DNA of 64,000 bases from Saccoglossus kowalevskii. Taxonomy: Eukaryota; Hemichordata; Enteropneusta; Harrimaniidae. The notes below the pieces were generated by a model, which was not told where the DNA came from, did no database searches, and worked only from the letters and a program-made list of their open reading frames with translations. Of this stretch, positions 56,111-64,000 are shown piece by piece. The DNA lies in contig NW_003112492.1 in the NCBI RefSeq assembly GCF_000003605.2, forward strand, positions 137,127 to 201,126, read 5' to 3'. The first letter of the stretch is position 1; each line of letters begins with the position of its first letter. Both the position numbers and the translations under genes were made by a program.

Positions 56111-56938
56111 ATTTGTATGTTGTGACTTTATAATTGACTATATGTCTTTCCAGTGACTCTGCTTATAAATATCAAATTTCAAATATATGTTACGCTGTGG
56201 CCGGATTAGACCAATTCAAAGTTATTTCCTTTGCACCTTTTATTCATTATTTCAACCGAAGTATTTATATGATAAATTTCTTTCTTCCTGGTTCTTGTCA
56301 AATTGAAAAGTATATATCCTCGTTTCCGTATTTTTATTAGTATGCGTTGGTGCCGGTAAGATACCAAAATGAAACAAAATAGGGTAAGTTGAAATTCTTT
56401 CAGGAAATAAGAGTCCGAAATGTCACTAAGAACATCAAAATGTGCATTTCTATACTGATTTCTATAGTGACATTATTTCGTCATATTTCAAAATATAAAT
56501 CAGTGTAAATTTGATAAAAACTATTAAAATGGATCTTTTTCCACTGAGGCGGACATTAAACATTCAAAGATCATGAACATTTTCCCAATCGAATAACACA
56601 GTCAGTTAAAGCTGTAATATTCAACAAAGGATTATCAATACATCAATCACGAAACAAGACTATTCTTGGTTAATTGTAAAATAAGAAATTAAATCGAAAT
56701 GTATATTGTGATTTCACTTATATCGTCCAGTATTAGTTCACGATATAATGAGAATTGGGTATTAATTTTATGCTGCAAGAAATTCACAAAGAATTTTTAG
56801 CCATATGTGAGCACCACTATTTACGTTATGTGTCCTTGTCAAACTGCTAATTAAAACTCACTACTACTACTATCCGCCTACTGTCATTTCAAATCATGTC
56901 CACTTTTAATCACGAATAAATCAACTGGTAGTGTTATC
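56111..56938. other. Non-coding spacer before LINE
   Basis: No gene seen. The phrase GTCCTTGTCAAACTGCTAA occurs near 56833 and again near 57096 within the repeat-flanked start of the LINE, so the element's 5' untranslated region may begin here. Confidence 0.5.
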
Positions 56939-57060
56939 ACGTAGTTTTTAAACTTTGTTGTGTGTTTTATTTCTGTTTTGGGGCTGTTGGGGGGATCGTA
57001 ACCCCTTGTGGTGAGAACCAGTGAGACTGGCCTACTTGCAGGGTCCCAAAGTTTAACGTT
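56939..57060 (+). repeat. Direct repeat left of LINE
   Basis: It shares ACGTAGTTTTTAAAC, TGTGTGTTTTATT-like words, CGTAACCCCTTGTGGTGAGA and GTTTAACGTT, in the same order, with 62655-62781. Probably an untranslated region of the LINE family. Confidence 0.85.
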
Positions 57061-57191
57061 GTACGTTTTTTTCTTCTTTCATTTACATTATTTGTCCTTG
57101 TCAAACTGCTAAATAAAACTCTATTCTATTTTACTTCCTGTGTATATATTTTGGGTTTTTAACAGCGTTCTGCGTTCATTTTTGTTTTGGT

Positions 57192-60100
57192 GTGTTGTGG
57201 TCAGTCGTCACCAAGATAGCCGCCACTGAAAAGACGCTACGTAATTCACACCCGATTGTACATAGACTGACTCGCATCCATGCCATCAGATGCGAGAACA
57301 TGGATGGTATTCCAGTTAAAACCTATGTTGAGGCAGTGTCCGAGGTGGTTGACGACAAAATGATTGTTGCAGTGTCACGAATGAACAGATCATTGGTTGT
57401 CTTTTTGGGCACTGTCTCGTGTGTTGTTTTGGTTTCTGTTCAAGGTATTAATATTGGGGGTGAATTGATAACTTTTGCGCCTTTGGTTCGGCCATCAACG
57501 AAACTTGTTTTATCCAATGCCCCCCTTTCTTCCCAATGATTGTATTGAAAAAGCCATAGCCCATCTTAGTCGAATTACGAGTGCTATCCACACGATCCCA
57601 CTTGGCTGTAAACGCCCTTCACTAAAACATGTTCAATCGTTGAGAAGGCAAGTCTACTTATGGTTAAACACCAATATAATCAATGGCTTGCTACCTGTTA
57701 CTTTCAAAAGACGTTCCTACAATATTTACGTTTCATCAGACGAATTATGATGTTTTTATGTAAATCAAAAGGACATATTCGTAAGAATTGCCCAAGCGCC
57801 AATGACAACGAAACCATTGATATGCAAATTGACACGCACACCAGTGAAGTTACTAATAATGGTACACCTGCAAACAATACTTCAATTCAATCAAAACAAC
57901 TGATTACGAAACATAATTCCCAGCACTTGATGACTCAAGTAACACTACGAGTAGTACTAAAGCCCTCAAATGCCAGCGCTCACTGTCAAACGATGATAAA
58001 AAAAAGTAATGATGAAGTACAAAATGATACTGAAAAAGGTATTGATAAACAAATGAAAGATACCAACATGCGCAATGTAAAATCCAAGGCATATAGTGAC
58101 GCTTTACATAATGGTAATAATAATATTATTGATGCAAATGATACTGTTACAACTAATGAAATATTTCAGCTGATGTTTACAAATCTACTGTTGAAGAGAG
58201 GGTACAAACCCCTCCTTCGAATTCTGTTGCCACACAGGGTGGGGCTAACACTGGTGAGTGGCCTTCTAGCTTTCCACCTACACCAGACATGTTCAATTCA
58301 CATGCTTCTCCCATGCCAGCTTTCTCTTCTGGATCATCCGGTGGTTTTGTCACACCATCCACCCCTCTGATTAATACTCGTGAATCTTTGGATGACAACG
58401 AATCTGTTGGGTCCAACATATCTAATATATCGGACTTTTCTCAAGCTAGTAAAACGTCACTAGCACCTTCAATAGATGCTATTTCTGAGTTTTTAGAATC
58501 TACTAACAATTAAAAAAAAGAAATTGACAATTGTTTTGATTTTTTCCCTAATATCAAAATATCGTTCTACACAGTCTCTAATCTAAACACCTCACAAAGG
58601 GCGCGTATATTAAAACTTGTTAACAAAATCAAAACGTAAACGACAGGACGCGTTTCTGTCATTGTGTAACTATTTTCAGCATAATGTATTTGTGTTTGTA
58701 TTATACTTCATTTTAATGGCCCAATCAATTTAAGGTATAACCTTAAATGTTCGCGGAGCACAAGATGTCGCCAAGAGATATCAAATCTTTGAGTTTGTCA
58801 AGCGTGATTTTTTATCTTATACACTAAACACATACTTTAAAGCAAGATGAACATAGATAAAGTATTTTGTGGAGGAGTAATGCAATATTTTCACACTGTG
58901 ACACAAATCGCGCTGGTATAGCTATTTTGTTCCGTCCAGGTGCTAATGTTAATGTGCTGTCCCAGAATGAAGTACTCAGTGATCATGTATTGCATGTTCA
59001 CATGTTAATAAACGACAATCCACTGCATATGTTTAATGTTTATACCCCTACAAATGGAATAGAGCGTATGGCATGCTTTGAATTTTTTTAAAAAAAATCA
59101 CCTTACTACACTTAACCCTTATCTGGTTAAGTCAATGTAAAAGTACATGGGGCACGCAGAATAAGGGTTAATGATGACCCCGTCATTATTGGCGGGGATT
59201 TCAATTGCACAATCGCACCTGACCTGGACCACAATGGCGGCGTCGAACCAGACATGCGCACGTAACGTTTGTTATTGAAAATTTTACTCCCTTTTAAATT
59301 GCTTGATGCATGGTGTTTTTATCATGGTAGTGAACGCAACTTTACGTGGGGTAGAGGGCAGACGCTGGTACGTCTGGACAAATTTTACATTACATTAAGT
59401 TTTTATCCAGCAAAATAAATCATCTCTATCAGCAATCCTGCTCTGGGATTCACAGATCATTCACTTGTACATATACATTTATCACAAAAAAACTTCAGTA
59501 ACCGTAACATAGTGTGGTGCTTGAACACCTCAGTGCTGGTTGACGATGATTATTCTCAAATTATTTTCGAATTTCGGGCTAGTTGGCAGCAACATCGCGC
59601 TAATTACGCGAATCTTCAAACTTGGTGGGATTTGGGGAAGCAGAAAATAAAGGTGCTCTCGCAGCAATATTGTCATTTCAAACACAATAACAATAAACAC
59701 CAAAAGCTAGAACTTGAAAATGAAATATCAAATATTGAGCAGAGCTTGGGTAATGACGAGTCTCTCTTTCAAACTTATAAAGAAAAAAGAAATTACTCGC
59801 TGAATTCACGAAGGTGGAGGCTCGGGGTGCTGCTACATGCGCCCGTCATCACTTTATCAACAACTCAGACATGTGTAACTCGTTCTTTTTCAATCTCGAA
59901 AAGCAAAAGGGCGCGCGAAAATCATTTTCCCAACTTAAACGACCTGATAACACTGTTACTGAAAACCAGGTGGAAATCTGCCTTCGCACCTGTGGTTTCT
60001 ATAAAAGGTTATATTCCCCCGACCCAGTTGATACTAATGTACAGAATATTATTTTGCAGTATTTGCTTCAATTAAATACCAAGGACAAAGATGCTCTCGA

Positions 60101-62326
60101 CATTGACATCCCCTTTTACAGTTAAACTCCTACCGTCGGAAGTGCTCCCGGTATCGATGGCTTGCCCAATGAGTTTTATAAAAAATGTTGGGGATATTTT
60201 GGGGAAGGATTTTCATCGGGTTTTACTTGCGTTAATCAATGATGGTATTGTGCCCGCCTCTTGTAACAGAGCGATTGTTACCCCTCTACCCAAAAAAGGT
60301 GACAATACTTGTTTACAAAATTGGCGGCCAGATAGTTTATTGTGCAGTGATTATAAGATCATCAAGATCATCATCTCCGTTCTGTTCTGGGCAGGCATAT
60401 CCACGACAATGTATCATTGTTGCGGGACAGCATTGATTATACTAATGCGTTTAACATGTCTTTGGGTATAGTTGCACTTGACCAGGAAAAAGCTTTCGAC
60501 AGGGTTCATCATACATACCTTATGAACACTCTAAAATCATCTGGCTTTGGAGACAATTTTATTAATATCATTGGCTTAATATATAAAAATGCTCAACTAT
60601 TTATCCGGATAAACAGCTCCCTCACTGCACCCTCCCGCTAGCTCTGGGTATACGCCAAGGCTGTTCACTCTCTGCCCAACTCTATGTAATGTGTACTGAA
60701 CCATTTCTAGATAAAATAAGAAATAAAAGCAAAGTAACTGGACTGGCTATACCTAACAGTAATAGCAAAAATACAAAACTTACTGCTTATGCAGGTGATA
60801 TAGAACTTTTCATAACAAATAACGAAGACTTTGGTGAGTTGATAAAATGGCTTGATATCTACCAACGTGCTTCCAATCCGATGGCATGTGGGTCGGGCGG
60901 TGGAGCAACTGCGTAGATTCGACAACATAGGCCTGAAAGTACTCGGTTTTTACCTTGGTAACAACAATGATTACACTAAAAAACGGGACCGAGCTTGTAC
61001 AAAAAAACTGAAGGTAAGCTTGAGTATTGGCCCCGCTTTTCGTCCGGCATGTCATATAGAGGGCGCTCGTTAATTGTCAATAACGTTACTTCTTACTTGC
61101 TTTATCGTGTTGCCAGTATTTTCCCGCCTATTGACACTGTTAATTACATTCAGTCTTTACTTGTGAATTTTTTATGGCACGGTCGGCACTGGGTTTCTGC
61201 GGAAACTTTGTATCTACCTTTGGAAAACGGTGGTCAAAATGTTGTTCATCTATTTAGCAAAATTAAAGTTATGCGAATTTTATACGTTCACAGATATCCT
61301 TGCTTCAAGTTCACGGATTATTACTTCAGCCAAGTAGGTAAACTCAAATACACATCACAGGTATTGTTAACCAGTATTGATATTTCATCCTTTCATGGAC
61401 CTACCTTTTATTCTGATCTGTTGAAATGTTGGAATTCTTTGAATATACGCCATAAGGTTAACACCGACAATGTTTTTTAAAATTCTTTCAGAACCTATTT
61501 TTAATAATCCTCTAGTTCTACATCCACTTAGAAATGAACCGTATGTGCTCAAACACTTTGTTGATGCTGGCATCACTGAAGTAGGTGATTTGATCGCATA
61601 CCAGGAAAAGACTGGCTGCCGTCGCCGGTTTTGTACAGGAAAGTTTGAATGCAGTCGGAGAGAATCTTTAATCTCAGTTTTAAAATGGTTCGCGAGTCCA
61701 TCCCTGCGTCGTGAAAAGACTGTATTCAAACATACTTTAAAAATGAATCTAGTGACCTGCCCCCAGCAAATAAACACATTGACCTATATAACTCTGATAA
61801 TTTAAATACGCCTCAGTATAAGATGGAAAATGGGGATTTCTATTAATATATGATTTCTATACTTCATGCTCAACATCATACTAATAAAATTAATACTGTA
61901 TGACGCGACATTTTGAGCGTTCCAAACGAGTTAAAGCAAAATTTCAAAGGATGTTACTCCCCACCATTATGCAAACTGAAAGGCGATCTTCAATGAAGAA
62001 TTCTCCATGGTGCCTATACTACTGGCACATATCTCTATAGTACTGGACTCACACAACACGATAAATGCCCTATTTGCAGCGATGACGATTCATTGGATCG
62101 CATATTTTATGAATGTCCCAATATCAATGCTTTGATGACCCACATCAGAATCATTGCTGGTCGCCTCATATTCCCTGATTCAGTCATTCATCTATGGTGG
62201 TTTGTTATGTTACCACCTCCCAAACAAGCATATCAACTGTTCATTTACATTGTTGCCACGGCAATGATGTCAATTCATCTCAATCGCAGGAATACGCGTC
62301 AAGACATGGGCACTACTGATTTTTAA
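57192..62326 (+). pseudogene. L1-Tx1-type LINE with ORF1 and ORF2, broken
   Basis: ORF1 region (57192-58513): LGCKRPSLKHVQSLRRQVYL is a hallmark of Tx1-type ORF1, followed near 57750 by a damaged CCHC zinc knuckle (LCKSKGHIRKNCPS; a stop and a frameshift precede it) and a Ser-rich tail. ORF2 region (58740-62326): endonuclease start TLNVRGAQDVAKRYQIFEFV, IIGGDFNCTIAPDLDHNGG near 59190, then WWDLGKQKIKVLSQQY, FFFNLEKQKGARKSF, AIVTPLPKKGDN, LDQEKAFDRVHHTYL (60475), IRQGCSLSAQLYVM-type block (60650), AYAGDIELF (decayed YADD; Gly in the second-last catalytic context) near 60790, and a terminal CPICSDDDSLDRIFYECPN zinc-binding block near 62070. Many frameshifts and stops mean it is inactive. The element is close to full length. 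Confidence 0.9.
59116..59167. mobile_element. 52-bp TTAA element nested in LINE endonuclease
   Basis: The ends CCCTTAT (59116) and ATAAGGG (59167) are inverse, flanked by TTAA at 59112-59115 and 59168-59171. CCC ends plus TTAA duplication fit piggyBac-type elements. The LINE reading frame before and after fits together when the insert and one TTAA are set aside, so it is an insertion rather than part of the LINE. Confidence 0.75.
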
Positions 62327-62654
62327 GCGTCGTACGCATTCAAGGATTAACTTAGAGTTTGAGTTTAACTAGTCGGTTACATGAGTTTGATAACATTTGG
62401 GCTGTTGGGGTGCACTGTGCAATCGAGATGGAGAGACACTCAATATCTGTATATGATCTGTTTTCACTCCCGCTTTGCGGAACATCTGGTTACGAACTTC
62501 AAGGTGAGTCTGTCACCGAGCATCAAGCACGCTTCGTAGGGTGGTAGACGCATTTACATGCTGCCACGTTGATCTTATGATCCCATTTACATTTAATAAA
62601 AGACCTTATAACAACGCGTTTCCTTGTAGTCAGTTATTTACCCCAGTGTGGTCT

Positions 62655-62781
62655 ACGTAGTTTTTAAACATTGCAGTCTGTGTGTTTTATTCCTCCTTAA
62701 TGATTGGTAGGGCACATCGTAACCCCTTGTGGTGAGAACCAGAGAGTCTGATCTATCTACAGGATCCCTTTGTTTAACGTT
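62655..62781 (+). repeat. Direct repeat right of LINE
   Basis: The partner of 56939-57060, about 5.7 kb away in the same orientation. It may be the start of a second LINE copy, or a shared untranslated segment. Confidence 0.85.
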
Positions 62782-62872
62782 CACGTTATTGTTTGTTTGT
62801 TAGTTAGGTTGAGTTGTTGTTTTTGTCCGAGTGCGATTGAAAAATCACTAATAATAATATGAGGTTACTACG

Positions 62873-62965
62873 AGGATACCTCAAACTATGCACGTAAGAC
62901 AGTACAGCGGAAGTATCGACCGACGCGTACTGTGTACTGTCTGGGTGCTTACTTTGAGGTATCCT
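62873..62965. repeat. Nested perfect inverted repeats
   Basis: AGGATACCTCAAA (62873-62885) pairs perfectly with TTTGAGGTATCCT (62953-62965). Inside, ACAGTAC (62899) pairs with GTACTGT (62934), with nearly equal spacers, giving a symmetrical two-step hairpin. Confidence 0.75.
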
Positions 62966-63693
62966 GAGGTATCTTTTCATCCCAAGGATACACCATGGCA
63001 ATGCCGAAATCCAAAATGTTGAGAACAGAATCAGAATTCTTTGTATGGAGTCCTATCAAACGTTGGTGGCAGCCATGTTTGTTTTTATTATTAGAGGACG
63101 CTTAATCATTCCATATTTAGAATTCTCATTTCCTTATATGGTAGGATGAAAGTACCACAGAATCACCGCACGCTGTAACTTATGGCGTTACGGTGACACG
63201 TGTATAATAATAATAATTGAGAGTTGTCTAGATCAACAGGTAATCGGTCGTTGTCAATTAACCAAACATCAAACGCAATTATAATTAGCGGCGTGAGACA
63301 TGAGGAGAACATGCGCATATGCGTAAATGTCAACTTGTCCTTTGACCTTTTAGCTTGATTCTGACTATAAATAGAGCAGTTAGTATACTGGTACATGATA
63401 TCGCTGGAGAGTGGTACTCGTCTGAGCCGTGAGTATGACCGATGTTTGAATTTAATTGTAGTAGTTTCTGTTATTGACATTAGAACCTACCAAACGAATG
63501 ATCTTAAAATTATTGACCTTTCGAAAAAGTATGGCGTTTGTTTTTGGATCATGATGTGATCGCAATAGTTGCAAGGTTTTAATCATATACGTGGCACCCG
63601 AGGATTTATGCTTTTAAAATTAGCTAAGGCACAGTGAGTATTTTGGGTTGACGCTCATATTTACAACCAAAATATCAACAAAATTGATCGTTG
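62966..63693. other. Non-coding, nothing recognised
   Basis: No gene or element ends recognised on either strand. Confidence 0.5.
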
Positions 63694-63696
63694 TAT

Positions 63697-63759
<63 letters not shown>

Positions 63760-63788
63760 TTTGTTTATTTATTTATTTATTTATTTAT
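63694..63788 (+). repeat. (TATT)n microsatellite
   Basis: About 24 tetranucleotide units with one G interruption, followed by a short (TATG)n tract to about 63818. Confidence 0.97.
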
Positions 63789-64000
63789 GCTGTTTGTATG
63801 TATGTATGTATGTATGTAATTAGCATACACACGTCGTTGTTCTGAGCTCCCGAAAAATCTACGATTTTCACCTTTCAGAAAGCTAAGTAGTTATTTTTGT
63901 TGGTTCTATTGGTTTTGTGAATACTTTGTGCACTCTGTCGCTACCTTTATTTTCTTATTCAGCATAAATCTGCTGTATTTTTTGGTTGTTTTCCTTTTTG

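Noticed and set aside
60707-61055. Minus-strand ORFs inside the Tx1-type LINE
   Set aside because: Shadows of the plus-strand reverse transcriptase frame.
63648-63845. ORF with an FIYL repeat at the right end
   Set aside because: It is the translated (TATT)n microsatellite.

Overview
The window is eukaryotic, most likely from an AT-rich, intron-rich invertebrate animal genome. Short exons lie in long introns with GT/AG borders, and there are many degenerate LINE retrotransposons, MITE-like elements, microsatellites and one assembly gap of 540 N. The phylum cannot be fixed from the sequence alone. There are no operons, no bacterial features and no CRISPR.

Two protein-coding genes can be read exon by exon, both on the + strand. 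The first (7268-15623, 5' end not found) is an EGFL7/EGFL8-type secreted protein: EMI domain, EGF domain, calcium-binding EGF domain, coiled coil and a C-terminal Cys-x-Cys tail. Seven exons join with matching phases into 239 codons. The second (32952-51903) is a FOXRED2-type ER flavoprotein. Ten exons join without a break into 606 codons, with a signal peptide, an FAD Rossmann motif and a second nucleotide-binding motif. It ends without the KDEL retention tail of the vertebrate protein.

Layout: 1-7.2 kb is non-coding sequence with one tandem duplication. 7.3-15.6 kb is EGFL7-like. 15.6-21.7 kb is non-coding with two TTAA-flanked MITEs. 21.8-22.5 kb is a LINE fragment on the minus strand. 22.9-24.3 kb is a decayed copy of the last three FOXRED2 exons. 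25.7-27.5 kb is a second minus-strand LINE. 27.6-31.8 kb holds several tandem repeat arrays. A hAT-type MITE sits at 32.6 kb, directly before the FOXRED2 5' leader. FOXRED2 fills 32.9-51.9 kb. Its first intron carries a broken P-element-like transposase on the minus strand with a 30-bp minisatellite of about 36 units, and its fourth coding intron region carries a LINE relic and a palindromic repeat. An inverted fragment of the last FOXRED2 exon lies at 55.9 kb. A broken L1-Tx1-type LINE (57.2-62.3 kb, + strand) follows, with a 52-bp TTAA element nested in its endonuclease region, and is flanked by direct repeats.

The two genes have no evident functional link. The most notable structural theme is repeated copying of the FOXRED2 3' end (one functional copy, one forward pseudo-copy, one inverted fragment), together with a perfect 264-bp tandem duplication across one of its splice acceptors and a duplicated sequence on both sides of the assembly gap. 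I did not find a convincing new multi-gene system here.
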